DNA of 64,000 bases from Mastigias papua (lineage: Eukaryota > Cnidaria > Scyphozoa > Rhizostomeae > Mastigiidae): positions 3,936,240-4,000,239 of the forward strand of contig OZ025281.1 of NCBI GenBank assembly GCA_964019165.1, written 5' to 3'. The translations under genes were made by a program, and so were the position numbers. Below the pieces are notes generated by a model. The model had not been told where the DNA came from and made no database searches. It worked only from the letters and a program-made list of their open reading frames with translations. Positions within the stretch are counted from its first letter, which is position 1. Every line of letters starts with the position of its first letter. Below, piece after piece: positions 23,188 through 35,601 of this stretch.

Positions 23188-23923
23188 TATGAAACCATCG
23201 AAATATAACTTGAGTTACAACACATGAGGTCTAATTGCTTCGTTGGCAAAACGCACCAGTGATCGAAAATAAAATGACAAAAGAGATGCTAGAAAAAGAG
23301 CAGAATGATCTATAAAGAAGAATTGAAGGTATTGATAGCTCTTCTATAAGTGAAAATGGAGAGCGGCTGTTTAGGTGCAAGCTTCAGTTTATTGAACCTA
23401 TCAGTTCCTGGTATCTAGGTAAGAAAGTGCTTATGTTGTTTAGAAATTTATTACACCACCTAGTACGAGTAGGAATCTGATGTCAAACAAGGCAAAATAT
23501 TTCATCTGATGCTTGAGTGTCAGGTCGGTTCTCAAATAAGGTGTTTGTATGAGGAAATAATGATTCGTTGAAAATGGTAATTTCTCAGCCCTAACAGTTT
23601 TTGCAAACCATATCATAGTGAGCGCTATGTATAGAGTTCTCTATGCACTAGTCTTGACAACGGCCGATTAATATATTCCGCGTTCATTCAAAAAATCTCG
23701 TAATACCAATCTGTAATAGAATATTAATGAGAAACAAATCGCACTGAACCCGGTTAATATTTCATCAGTTGCTATGTCAATTAGCCTTGTTGCTAACATC
23801 AAATCTATTATTATGAGTAATGAGCATGCGCAGAGATAATGTTTTGAACAGGCCTAAGTGCGATCTAGAGAAGGAAAGTTCGTTGAGAGGCCTTGGCTAA
23901 GGATTTGATATATTCGATGCAAT
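23188..23923 (+). promoter_or_regulatory. Upstream region of MAPK15
   Basis: This stretch must hold the promoter and 5' UTR unless a non-coding first exon lies farther upstream. No TATA box at a fixed distance or other specific element is recognised. An out-of-frame ATG lies at 23917, 7 bp before the chosen start. Confidence 0.4.
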
Positions 23924-23989
23924 ATGAGTACAGAGATTGAGGGTCATATACTTAAAAAGTATGAAATAAAGAAAAGGTTAGGAAAAGGG
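23924..23989 (+). CDS. MAPK15: MAPK15 exon 1
   Basis: ATG start followed by [20 protein letters not shown] and KG, ending phase 0 before GTGCGT. The start of the glycine-rich loop falls at the exon end, as in other MAPK15 genes. The length before the loop (20 residues) equals the human protein. Confidence 0.93.
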
Positions 23990-26900
23990 GTGCGTAATAT
24001 TTTCGCTTGTTGCTTTATATTTTGAATTTGATAGTATTTTGCCTTTACTTTGTAGGGCTAAAATCAATAAAATATACAAAATGTTATAATGAAGTTACCA
24101 TGTAGTTTTTGTTATTCATAAGAACTAGACAGGTACATGATTCAATCCTTCGACAATCGAGTGATATCATATATCAGTTACCCTTGATTCGTTTTGATTG
24201 AGTGTTATTGCAAGCACGAAAGTGTGATCTATAATTTCACTCAAAGTAATTTAATTTTCAAGATCATCATTCAATACCGTTGGTATCTTACTTAAAAAAT
24301 ATATCCGTGGTAGCCAGTAAATTTTGTGCATTTAAGATATAAATACAGTCATAAATTAATGAACTGAACAGTGCCTTTTCTGCAGTTCTATTACCCAGTA
24401 ATTAGTTAGAAATCATATCTTGTATAAAATACCATGCGATAGAGAAAATGCAGCACTAAGCGTATGTCATGTCCAAGTCATTGTTCAGCTCAACAGGAAA
24501 GTGCATGTAGTTACATTTATAAATCATTCAAGTAATATAAAAGATCAGAGTAGCTGGAGATGGTCAAAGTGCAGATTCAGCCAACCTGGACAAAGAGAGA
24601 TTTTTGATGACTTGGAAATTATGGGAAGAAGGGGCAAGTCACTGACAAGGCAATTATCACAAAGATGGTAGTGATGAAGATGACAATGCTAGCTGATTGT
24701 TAAATTCAATGAGATTTTGCATGCTGACTTTTAGAAATACATACATGCTATTTTGTGAAGTGATATGATACTCATTCATACAGTCAAAGTCCCCACCTGC
24801 ACATTGTTCTTATTGGAAATGATATCTTCATACACATATTTATCACTTTTATTATTTACATATTCATAGACAGTTTCCACTTTCCTGAAATTTACATCTG
24901 TTATCATTACATTGTGCTATAATATAATTATAGGCGTTTGTCTTTGACAACATTAGCTGCAAAATTAAATTAAAATTTTAATACTTTCCTTCAAGGCTTA
25001 TGGAATTGTTTGGAAAGCAATTGATAGACGAACAGGAGAAATAGTAGCTCTGAAGAAAATATTTGATGCATTTAGAAATCAAACAGATGCACAAGTAAAT
25101 GCCATTTTATGATATATGTATATATACTTGTAAGCATGGTGCCACAAGGGGTTTGTGGCATTTGGCCCCTTACTTTTTTGCAGTAAATTTGTAATTTGTT
25201 CATTGAAGATTTATTCTGGATGCACTCCTGAACACTACACATTCAGTAATTTTTTTATCTGGGAGATGGCTTTTTGCTACCCTAAAGTTAAGTTGTTGCC
25301 TTTATAGTCAATTAGCAGAGCCATTCATTAATTTGTGAATGCAAAGATTTTATCCTGTTGAAAGGTTGTTCTTATTAAAGCTCCAGTTAGTTCCAAAGTG
25401 TGATGGTTGATATGCACTAGGAAGAGAGTTACCTTCATTGAGCTAATTGAATTTTGAAATCAATGATGTATCACACATCTTTGAAGTCATAGCACCTTTT
25501 TCCCATTGGAAGCTATCAATTGCACTTAAGGAAATCTTCTGTTGGAATCATATTTGCATATGGAACATCAGATTATATGAAGACACTCCCATAAAAGTGT
25601 TTTTTGATATTAATGATTTTCAAGAAGCTTTCCACCACATCTTTGTAATGTGCTTTTCTTCTTGCTTTCAGAGAACATTTAGAGAAATATGCTTCTTACA
25701 GGTGATTGTGTTTACCATCACTGTTTCAATGTATATGTGTAGTGTGGCAGGTCTGACTAGCATGGTAGGATGATGGTTAATTTCACAGCTTCAAAATTGG
25801 GAAATTACTTGTAGGCAATCGGGGGGGGGGGGGGGGGACCTCTGTGCAGCTGAAGTACTGTTGAGTTGTGGCGTAGATGGTGCCAAAGTTAATACTTACC
25901 TCAAATAACTGTAGGAAAATGAGAATAAAAGCTGTGAGTATAGCAGACAGCTGGTGATGCAAGCGAATGGCAATTGACTAAGAAAGGATAGAAGCCACAT
26001 ACTGTCAACATTTCAAATAGATTCCTATTCTCTTGTATTGCTGCTGTATTTTATTTGACCTACTCAAAGCAAATGAATTACTTCTAAGTACTTGCACTAT
26101 CATGTTCTAACTTAATATACTGTAGTCCTAAACTGCTCAGATCAAGGATGCAAACACCATAGAACTTAGATAGCAGGTCCAGAGGTCTTCAAGATATTCC
26201 CTTGGTTTAGAAAGCAGTAGGAGCTAAATTTGGAAATATGTCACTAATCCTATCAACAGAAAGAACATGGCCCTAAGTTGAGATTGGGTTTATAATTGTG
26301 TCATGTCTACTGCCATCCCTGCCATGCTAATCAGACTTGCCATGGCAAATGTGTTACAGAATAAGCGTATCAATCAATACAGAACAGAATCAACAAATTG
26401 CTGTTCACTCAGAGTTATAAATGAATTCCTGAATCCTGAAGCAGTGAATTAAGAAATGGCTAAATATGGAATTGCTGTACTTATGGAGTATAAGTTTAGG
26501 CCATGATTGTGAATATATACTAAACGCTTGTATCATGTTATCTGGTACTTCAGTATCATGCATGCCCCTGCACAGCATCATCACTCTCTATAATTTGCAA
26601 TAATATATTCCCTGTTATCATGGGCCAGTATATTTCTCATTTAAAAGCAATGGTAGAGTCACAGGGGCATATTGGTGGGGTTGAATATTCCAAATGTTTT
26701 GAAAATGGAATAAGTTAGCTGCTTCTGAAAATGTCGTGAAAGCTTTGCTTTAAGTTCTTACATGCATGTCCATGATCCCAACTGCTGTTTTTCTTTTTAG
26801 AATGGGTATGCCAATATAGTTAAGAAGTGCATTTCCCTAATATCAAAAAGACATAATTTTAAAAATTTCTTCAAATGGACTTTCAACTAAATCATTAGTC

Positions 26901-29900
26901 TTCTTTCCTCCATTTCATGATTGCTGGCACCATTCCTACTTACAAAGGTGTCATCACTTATTTCTCTTTACAATGTTCTGGGTAGTAGGTACCCCATATC
27001 TGATGTTGTTTGTCAAATGATGCTAGTTTCTTTGTTCATATCAACACTGTAAGCTGTATGTTTTCTGTTGATTATTTGTTTTTAATTCATATACTCTTTC
27101 ATATCTATAGGAGTTTGGTAATCATGACAATGTCATTAAGTTACTAAATGTCATCAAAGCTGAAAATGATAAAGATATTTACCTTGTTTTTGAATTTATG
27201 GGTAAGAAAAATATGCATTGTATAACATATACATATAATTAAACATGCAAGATTTGTGTTCTATTTCATATTTACAGGCCTAATGTGTTTATTTTCCCAG
27301 CTGCTCTATTGCTGTATTTTACTCCTTATGGTCCCCTTCCCATCTATAGTGCTTCCTAGATATTCTGTGTTTTTCTATTCGCTTCCTTCTCCTTTGCATT
27401 AGTAGGCTACTTTGTTCATTTGATACTCATTGCTTTATTGAACTTGGTTTTGACTCATCACTAATGAGGCACAAGCACATTTCGTTATCAACTGGTGCAA
27501 CAGGGCTGTCCCAAAGGTGATTCTTTCAGGAGGGGGTGTGTGAAATAGAAATGTATTGATAATGCAGATATGTCTTGATTTCTGATAGCACAGCCAACAT
27601 TCTTCAGTGCACTTCTAATGTTTAGTAATAACATGCTAAATACCTCTTTGGGATATCTGTGAAAGTTGTAGTATGTGCTGGCATAGTATTTAGTGAGGAA
27701 TAATAAGATTTGCTGATCTGATAAAGTACAAGTTCTGCTGATTAAGTGCTTTCCAAGGGAGTATGAGACCCTCCAAACTCCCACATCAAGACAGACATGT
27801 GGAGTAGATACTATTTCATTCATTTGCTAGTTCAGCCAGTAGTATCTTCTGAAATATTGCACACCCAAACCAAAGCTGACATTATTATACATACTATGGA
27901 ATGACATAAACTACTTTAGCACCTGTAATAGTCTGAATGTATCCAATTATTGTATTTTTGTTATTGCCAGATACTGATTTACATAATGTAATAAAGAAAG
28001 GAAATATCCTCAAGGATGTTCACAGACGATACATCATGTATCAGGTACTTTTCTATCTTTGTTTTCAACTAATAAATTCCCAATTAAGCTAGAACAATTT
28101 AGCATTGGTAGACTGGTGATAGTTGCAATGAGATGTTTTCTGATGTTGAATTGCCAAGGATAATAACTGGTTGGGCAAGTCAGATGTGAACTGAGGGCTT
28201 GACTTAGGTCATACTAGAGGGATTCTGTTCACAGATATTATTGTTTGTAGCATTCAGGCTGGTTCTTGGTTAGTCCTTCAAACAAACTGCATTATATCAC
28301 CATTGACATTCCAATAATTTGTGTTCACTAGATGAGCGAAAGTGTTGGCAAATGCAGCAAATTTTGTACTACATTGTAACTGAATCTGACAGTTCATGAT
28401 TATGAATTTAAATGGAAGATTACATTTTCTAGCTCCTAAAAGCAATGAAGTACATACATTCTGGAAATGTGATTCATAGAGATATCAAGGTAATACTGTC
28501 AGAGGAAAAATCGTAAACCTATTCTGTAGAATGAGAAGTTCGCTTCCTTGCTTAACTTGACATATTTTAGTTAAAAAAGTGCAAAATTTGAATAGAATCA
28601 CTTCTCGGTGGCGTTGCAATAAAGTATGAATTGATAAAAGCAATGATTTATAGTGATAAGCTCTGACAAAAATTGCAGCATAACGAAAGAGCTGCTTAAT
28701 CGCATTTGTGGGGACCTTGATGATTGTTGGCATTTTTCCACAAAAAGATATCAACATTACATTGGGCCGTGTTGATTTTAATTGATTAGATATTTGGATT
28801 TGATAATTCTAGACAAAAGTTATGCAGCTTTATTTACTGTGCTATGTATGTATATATGGCTATATGTAGTTCATTTACTAAGCAACAAAAGTATGAACAA
28901 TTGACTCCTTTTGCATGAATTTTCCCGGTGTCCTTAAGTTTTTAACATATCATTGTAGAGTCTTTTCAGATTCATTTGCTATGACGTGTACGTTATTTTG
29001 TCTCGATATTACTACTTGCAGTTACTGTGTTTGTATTTTTCAGCCAAGTAATGTTCTTCTTGACGCCGATTGTTTTATCAAGGTAGAACTTTAAAGCATC
29101 TGCTTCTTTGTTTTGAACAATCCATCTTAGTCTTCGTTGATCTGATACAAGTCAGTCATCCTATTCCTGTTGATTCCTTTGCTATGCATTTCCATTCCTA
29201 TGTTACTCCAGTCTCATACGATTTCATTCCATTTATTTCCGTTTTATTCGATTCGTGTATGTGCTTAGAAGGATACGCAGTAAAGAACCTGGTATTGAAG
29301 ATTTTTACCATGTCTCTTCTGGTACTTACTGTATCATACATTCTTCCAGATACTGTATCAAATAACTAAGTGTGGGGGTAACTTTACATAAATACTTTGG
29401 ATAACGCAAAATAAATCAGAACTTGAATGAAATGTAGGCCCTATGAAATCCACCGTGTGTTCGCAGACATTCCTATAGTTAACCGATAGGGGAAGTACTT
29501 TAAAGTGGAATTTGCGGTGTTTTCATAAATACAATCCTGATTATGTCACTCTCGTCTAACATCTATCTTCTCCGCATAGCCAAACTGTCATTTGTAGAAG
29601 ACAATCTTATACCGATGATATTTCTTTACAGATTTGTGATTTTGGGCTTGCTCGCTCAATTTCAAGTCTGAAATTTGAGCCAGGTGATCCGAGCTTAACA
29701 GATTATGTGGCCACTAGGTGGTACAGGGCGCCAGAGATCCTGCTGGCATCGCCAGTGTGAGTAAACCCATTTTTCTCTGTTGGCATACTATATGTCCATC
29801 TTTTTTTCTAGATTATTGCAGCCCCATGAGTTTGAGGTGCTGAATGAATTAGATGATCTTTGTTAAGTCCTTTAAAATTAGTTGCAACTTAGGGTAAATT

Positions 29901-32900
29901 ACTTCATTGAATGGGGTTTACGTTACTCCTGTAGCTACAAAAATCGGATGTTGCTACACAAAATTTTATATCATTCACGCATTCTTTTCCAAGAAAATAA
30001 AGTACGCATTTATTTTCTTCAAATGTAGCACGAATTCGCCTAATTTTGTTAAATGAGCTTCAAAATCAAGTAGACCCTTAGAAAACAACAGATTTTCACA
30101 AATCATTGGATTGACTTTCCTCTTCATCTAGTCTAGTTATGCTTTATACCCACATGTTCTATGCCTGATGATATATCTCGTTTGCGTGTCGTATATCTAA
30201 CAGTATGTCTCATTTTAACACTCTTGTCTTGGCAACATGCATCATTTCCGTGTCCTAGATTCTTGATAGCGTATCTCATTTGTATGTGCTATGTTTGAAG
30301 ATATATCTCATTTGTATTTCCTGTCCCTGGTATTATCCCTCATCCGTATTCAATCAGGTGTCAGTAGATATATCTTGTTTACTCCTTGTTTTCCAATCTT
30401 AGATACACAAAAGGCGTTGACATGTGGTCAGTAGGTTGTATTCTTGGAGAGCTTCTGCTCAGTAAGTGACTGTTTTTTTCGACTTGTTCACCCGCAAAAA
30501 GTTTATTATTCCTACTATTAGATATATTATTGCGGAAATGGAAATCATATTTAGATAGCTGTTACATCCTGTTTCTTTTCTACTTGTTTTGCTATTTTCT
30601 TCATTTTTTTCTTCCTTTGCTTTATTCCTTTCCTTCTACTGACTTGTTGTTTTTCTTTTGTTATTCATGTTATTCAAAAGTTTTTTGTCATTTGCTTTCA
30701 CTGAGACTCTATGTCAAAGTTTTTCATTTGAATCTTAATTCTATAACTTTTCAGACCTAACTGATTTGATTTGCCTTCTTTGCCTCGCCAATTATACTCT
30801 CATTTTTAACCACAACCTTACTTTATTTCTTCTCCTTTCCTTGTGTTACTGCCGGAATGCATCTGTCTCCCTGCGAATTTCACTTCTTGTTTACTAGGTA
30901 TTGAAAATATGAAAGAGATCTTTCTCATTCTTCTTTTCATTTTCATTCATACTGCTTGAGGTTTTTACCTTTGGTACTTGACTCTTTTGCTGTGCTTCAG
31001 AAGCATACAATCTCTTTATAATTCTGACACCAACCACATTTTATCGATTGCCAGTTGGCACGCTTATTCAATAACTTTTACTTTAATATCTGTGCCTTCA
31101 TCCGCTCTTGTTACTCTGTTCAGTTCATGTAGTATGGATTACTTGCAAGCTATTTCTTTCTTGTCGAACAGATAGGCCAATATTCCCTGGATCTTCAACG
31201 CTGAATCAAATCGAACGAATTATGGCGACTATTCCCATACCATCCAAACGAGGTTTGTCGTCACATATACCTCATATGCTATGACAGCTTTAACTATTAG
31301 CTTGGAATGCTCTGTTATCTTTTACAATATAGTTATATGTTAAAAGACAATATATGCTCGGTTTTTGTTGTTTACGCTCTTGCTTATTTCTGTATTTATG
31401 AAATGAGAGTTAGGCTTTTTCCAGTTAGTTAGTAAAGCGACCAGAAGTATGTTCAAATCCAACCAACTCGACAATTTATTGGGCTAGCTCTAAGCATGTT
31501 TTAAGTTGATTTTTTAATTATAAAGTTCCTGATCAAGCTGCCCTCTTCAGTGGATGTTGCTAATTGAAACCGCTTGAAGATTCTAAAATATCTTCACTCC
31601 CTTTGAAATTTTGGACTCCTTTTGATTTAGAAGTATAATCTAATTTTATTGTATATCTGTGAATATCTTAAAGGCCACTTTACAAATTCAATAGTTGTAG
31701 ATGAATTTCTAGTTGATAGTGCATTGTGGGATTGCCTTCACTCCACAGTAGTGCATTATGGGACTGCTTTTACTCCACAGATTTAGAAAGCATCAAATCA
31801 ACTTATAGCGGGTCATTGTTGGAAAAGTCTTTAAAGAGTCGAGCAAGGCGCTCGCTGGAGGAGATGATTCCAAATGCTCCACCAGATGGGCTTGACTTAT
31901 TGAAGCTCTTATTACAGTTCAACCCAGAGAAACGATTGACTGCTGAGGAGGCTCTCCATCATCCCTATGTTTCGAAGTTTCATAAGCCTGCCGATGAAGT
32001 TTCACTGACATATGATGTAGTCCCGCCGGTTGATGATGATGTGCAATTGACTGTCAACGAATACAGGGACAAATTGTATGAGGTAGATATTACTCTATAG
32101 CACAATATTTGTCTAATAACTTGGCCTAGATTGTATCGAGACGCGATTATAGGTTCAATGGGCAAATGAAGGGTAGCTTGTTCTATTCCTCAGCCACCGT
32201 TTTTGCCCTAGTTTTTCCTCCAAGAAAAAATTTGCTGCAGAGTAATAGTGAACGAGTATCTATACTTTGGCCGGGGGAATCATCAAGGCTCCGCATAACA
32301 GACTAATAGTTACACAGTGACTCTGCCTACTCTAAAATACAGTTGGAAAAAAGTCATTTGCGTTAGGTTAGTCCCATATACAATTTCATTCACTGGAGCG
32401 TGCCTGTTAGATAGGAAGCTTACCCTGGGTTATCGACATAGTGAAGTAGTGCGACGAGTTCCTTCCCTTACCGTATTGAGCTCATCAGCGTATGGGTTGA
32501 TAGCGAGCGATCTATGGTCCGAGGATTCGCCTCGAGCCAACGATCTTCTACACAGCAATCAAGCTCTCTAACCACCTGTCCTATAGAATATAGTTGTATT
32601 ATGGTAAATTGCAGTTTACTGATTGAAGTTATTGGACTAGCTTTCATTTCTAAACTATGATATACTTCAGTGCAGGATAGAATAGTGTATGCAGTGCTCC
32701 TCATGAAATTAGTTGGGCAATATATCGTATCTTTGAATCACATTTTGTCTATTATACTGTGACACCTTTGCAGAGTATAATCAAGCGGAAAGCGGAAGTT
32801 AGACGTCAGAGAAAAGAGATTGCAATTGCTGCCCAGAGAGAGCAAAGGCCACCTGAGGAGAGCCCAAAGCAGGCAAAGGCTACTGCAAAGGCAGAGGTAA

Positions 32901-34269
32901 GAAAAACTTCGGCATCTGGCAAAGCGGCCAAAGCAGAGCCTGCTGCCACAGGTGTTGCTGAGGCAGCACACCATGCTGGTGCAACTGGCCATAGCGCTGT
33001 TGAATCACCCCAAGGAGCCAGTAAAATGACCGTTGCTTTTGGAAGGACCACTAAACTGCCTCCTTCGCAGCCCCAAAGACAATCAAAGTCAGCGCCTCTT
33101 CATAAAGTCAGGGCTGGCAGTGCAGAGAACTTAAATGTGAGTGTGAACTGAATAAATTATCTCCGTGTCTTTCATATCTAATACAGAGTAAACTTTTATC
33201 GAAATCTTTTTTGCTTTGCTCCGGAAATCGACCTGGGGCCACTTTTCGTCTACCAACCACCATTTTTATGAATGTGTCGTGATTTCTCTTATTTTACCTT
33301 TTTCCCTATTCTCACACCCCCTCTGCACTTTCATCTGTCTCCATTTGTACACTCTTTTCTCTCCCCGCTGCTTTGTCTCCACTCTTGTCTAGCTCCTCTC
33401 TCCTCTCTCCTCTTTCCCCTGGCCTCTGTTTAATGCATTTCTGTTCCCTATTTTATCTGTTCCTTCATTTCTACCATCTCTTCTATCAGTTCGTTTTCCT
33501 GTTTCTCCTGTCTCTTCTCTAGTACCCCCTTTCTTATCTCTCTTCCAGGATACTAAAGCAGAAAACGTATCATGCGGACTGGCCTTTTTGTTATGCACTC
33601 CTTATCTGTAGATAGTGATTGTTTGAATCAAGTAACCTGGTTCATTCGTTGAATACATATTACTACAAGCTTGCCTAAACTATGTAAATGTTAGAGTTTT
33701 ACGTTGTCACTGTCATTTTAGGTTCGTTCAAGTCCAACAGTGGGCCGATCACGGCCAATTTCCACGATTGCAAATCATAATAAGAATAATAATATTCTTA
33801 TGAGGTCATCGTCGCTTGATAAATTAGCCTCACTTTCATTGACCAGTGCAAGAATGGTAAGTTTCGATACTTAGACCTAGGTTTACTACAATGGCGTACT
33901 AAAATTACTGGCTTTTGTCACGAAGAAATCTTGAAGTCTCATTCGTTTATGAAATGGTATTTATCGCAACTTAATGAAATGATTTCATTCCTAGTTATGA
34001 TGGTTTTCAAATCTACCGAACTTTATTTTCCCCTGTAGCATTACTGCATTCTTTTTTGTGGCTGCATTTGCTGATCCATCTTTTATACCATACAGATACC
34101 ACAACAGCGCCAGCAACAGCCACACGAAAAAAGCCCCGCATTTAGGCCTGGTAAGAAGCCTCGACCTTCAAGCGGAAACGCCGGACTTGCTGCTGGCAGT
34201 TACACCCAGACTCATGCAACTGTTTCTAAGAGTTTATTATCAACGCTACAAAGCGGAGTAGCCCGGTAG
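23924..34269 (+). CDS. MAPK15: MAPK15 (ERK7/ERK8) atypical MAP kinase, complete, 14 exons
   Basis: A Ser/Thr protein kinase of the MAPK15 group, which autoactivates and acts at basal bodies and cilia and in autophagy in animals. Exons: 23924-23989, 24996-25094, 25672-25701, 27111-27201, 27971-28044, 28433-28489, 29044-29082, 29632-29756, 30403-30461, 31172-31252, 31781-32082, 32774-33136, 33722-33856, 34096-34269. They join in phase into 564 codons plus stop (human is similar, about 544). Landmarks: glycine loop GKGAYG, ATP lysine K42 in VALKK, C-helix Glu in FREI, HRDIK 135-139, DFG 155-157, activation loop T175-D-Y177, APE 185-187. The non-kinase tail keeps RQSKSAPL and [11 protein letters not shown], both with recognisable human counterparts. 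The position numbers of K42, T175 and Y177 equal those known for human MAPK15, supporting the start. Oddities: TDY instead of TEY, and a 30-nt exon. Confidence 0.96.
24996..25094 (+). CDS. MAPK15: MAPK15 exon 2
   Basis: Acceptor CCTTCAAG, donor GTAAAT, phase 0. Encodes residues 23-55 with [15 protein letters not shown], the VALKK catalytic lysine (K42) and the group-specific [12 protein letters not shown]. Confidence 0.96.
25672..25701 (+). CDS. MAPK15: MAPK15 exon 3 (30-nt microexon)
   Basis: Acceptor TTGCTTTCAG, donor GTGATT. Encodes exactly [10 protein letters not shown] (residues 56-65), carrying the C-helix glutamate that pairs with K42. Skipping it would keep the frame but destroy the kinase. 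Confidence 0.93.
25821..25839. repeat. Poly-G run
   Basis: About 18 consecutive G in MAPK15 intron 3. A sequence of this kind can form a quadruplex and is error-prone in sequencing, so its length is uncertain. Confidence 0.9.
27111..27201 (+). CDS. MAPK15: MAPK15 exon 4
   Basis: Acceptor ATATCTATAG, donor GTAAGA, phase 0 to 1. Encodes [20 protein letters not shown] and [10 protein letters not shown], the strands around the hinge. Confidence 0.96.
27971..28044 (+). CDS. MAPK15: MAPK15 exon 5
   Basis: Acceptor TTATTGCCAG, donor GTACTT, phase 1 to 0. Encodes (D)[19 protein letters not shown] and YIMYQ, matching the MDTDLNAVIRKG region of human MAPK15. Confidence 0.95.
28433..28489 (+). CDS. 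MAPK15: MAPK15 exon 6
   Basis: Acceptor CATTTTCTAG, donor GTAATA, phase 0. Encodes [19 protein letters not shown], with the catalytic-loop HRDIK (Asp 137). Confidence 0.96.
29044..29082 (+). CDS. MAPK15: MAPK15 exon 7
   Basis: Acceptor TATTTTTCAG, donor GTAGAA, phase 0. Thirteen codons, [13 protein letters not shown], completing the catalytic loop (KPSN). Confidence 0.95.
29632..29756 (+). CDS. MAPK15: MAPK15 exon 8, activation loop
   Basis: Acceptor TCTTTACAG, donor GTGAGT, phase 0 to 2. Encodes [10 protein letters not shown], then [20 protein letters not shown]. The dual phosphorylation motif is Thr175-Asp-Tyr177 in place of the Thr-Glu-Tyr of mammalian MAPK15. Confidence 0.96.
30403..30461 (+). 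CDS. MAPK15: MAPK15 exon 9
   Basis: Acceptor CCAATCTTAG, donor GTAAGT, phase 2 to 1. Encodes [19 protein letters not shown], subdomain IX of the kinase fold with the structural Asp of DMWS. Confidence 0.95.
31172..31252 (+). CDS. MAPK15: MAPK15 exon 10
   Basis: Acceptor TCGAACAG, donor GTTTGT, phase 1 to 1. Encodes [20 protein letters not shown] and PIPSKR, the region equivalent to human RPLFPGTSTLHQLELI. Confidence 0.94.
31781..32082 (+). CDS. MAPK15: MAPK15 exon 11, end of kinase domain
   Basis: Acceptor TACTCCACAG, donor GTAGAT, phase 1 to 0. Encodes the C-lobe end with [20 protein letters not shown] and [13 protein letters not shown], then [14 protein letters not shown], which matches the human VQLSVPEYRSRVYQ just after the kinase domain. 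The open frame runs upstream to 31726 and downstream to a TAG at 32098, but both extensions are intronic. Confidence 0.95.
32774..33136 (+). CDS. MAPK15: MAPK15 exon 12, low-complexity tail
   Basis: Acceptor CCTTTGCAG, donor GTGAGT, phase 0. Encodes a basic start ([15 protein letters not shown]), an Ala/Lys/Pro-rich middle, and [20 protein letters not shown] near the end, similar to the RQNSAPL motif of human MAPK15. An internal GTAAGA after GCAGAG (32896-32897) is a possible alternative donor. Confidence 0.9.
33722..33856 (+). CDS. MAPK15: MAPK15 exon 13
   Basis: Acceptor GTCATTTTAG, donor GTAAGT, phase 0. Forty-five codons rich in Ser, Arg and Asn ([15 protein letters not shown], then [17 protein letters not shown]), a likely disordered tail segment. 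Confidence 0.85.
34096..34269 (+). CDS. MAPK15: MAPK15 exon 14, terminal
   Basis: Acceptor CCATACAG, phase 0. Encodes a Gln-rich start (IPQQRQQQP), [12 protein letters not shown], then [20 protein letters not shown] and a TAG at 34267-34269. The SY(T/S)Q(T/A)...TV stretch parallels the human C-terminal SQAYGTV. Confidence 0.88.
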   Translation: MPQQRQQQPHEKSPAFRPGKKPRPSSGNAGLAAGSYTQTHATVSKSLLSTLQSGVAR

Positions 34270-35601
34270 AATTTTCAAAGTAGATAGGTGATTTGTTGAT
34301 ATTTCGTTTCTCTTCGCCTATGCCGCTATACAGCCATTTCAGTTGGTGTGTGCCGTATGCCTATATGCATTTAAAGCTGTTTGCTTTCAGTAGAATTCAA
34401 CTCGCCACGAGGTGGAGTTTGAATTTATACAAATTACACAGCACATTAAGCTGACTTTGTCATGCTTTGGGCTCGCTCCTTCCCAATTAAAGCGCTCTCC
34501 GTCATCTCAAAGCTGATGAGGACAAAGAGCGAGATAGTTGTATGCTTGTTTTAGATCATTTTGTGAATCCTCATATTTGTAGCACAAAACCTTGTCTGTT
34601 ATAGTCTGAAATCAAATGAAGGCTAATTAAGCGTCGTTTGAACGATGCAAATAACGTTCTGCAATCTAAACCCTCATCATTCACAGAAGTGAAGGCCGCC
34701 CGTGCATCAATTAGAATACAGGCAATAACCTCAGCGTCTTTTGAAGTCGTTATCGTACAATTTCCCTAGCTTATTTTATAATCCTTGATATTCATTGGCA
34801 CCCAATTTTCGTAATATGACACCTTAATAGTACATGCTCCAGCAGCATTTGGTAGTGTTTATATGTCATTATCTAAAGCAAAATTCTCTATTTTTGACAG
34901 GTAGTGTTTACAGGTTATAGGGCCAATTTACAAGCATTGCAATCGATTTTATTGGTTCTGACGATAAGCATAATAGTACGATATACAGCCGGTCATGTAT
35001 CGAAAAATTGTTTTGACCCACTCCAATTCCTGTATAGGGGTGACATTGGCTTGACTGGAAACAGATCTGATAGATAGATCATTTCCTTGAAATTTGAATG
35101 AAAATGAAGTTTAGATTTGCTACCTATTCTACTAGTCTACTTTAATATGAATTAACAAATTTTCGTAGAAGTCCTCACAGCTCAGTACTATGCTGAATGA
35201 TATGCGAAAATTTTTGTATAACAATCTTTTGCTGCTCCCACTCATCCTAATCCTATTCTATATGGCTCTTATCTTAGAGGGGCTTTGTTACCCCTTCCGT
35301 AGACCTTTTTATTCAAATCAGTGTTAGATCCCTACTCGGCAGAATGTCTTCGATTTGTGTCTAGGACACAAAAATTTAACGACTTAATATCCATAAAGGA
35401 AGTATGTTCATTTTTTGGTATAATTTATTAAATATAGTATTCAATGCGAAGATATTATCTTTTGTTCCATTATAGACTTGCTTGTTTATCATTTGTTGAT
35501 TCTATGTTTGGCAATTGGCAATTGTTTGATCATCGTGAGTTTTGACGCAAATATGTCCCATATGCCGTATTGGACAAATAATTTGTGAAAATCTTTATTA
35601 T
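34270..35601. other. MAPK15 3' flank, no gene seen
   Basis: Likely 3' UTR followed by intergenic DNA. The variant polyadenylation hexamer ATTAAA at 34486-34491, 217 bp after the stop, is the only candidate signal near the gene. No other feature was recognised. Confidence 0.4.

Noticed and set aside
25447..25773. 108-codon plus-strand ORF
   Set aside because: Only 30 nt of it (25672-25701) are coding, as MAPK15 exon 3; the rest is intron with splice sites on both sides of the exon.
31726..31780. Upstream extension of the MAPK15 exon 11 frame with an ATG
   Set aside because: It precedes a strong acceptor (TACTCCACAG) and has no kinase similarity; exon 10 joins in phase at 31781.
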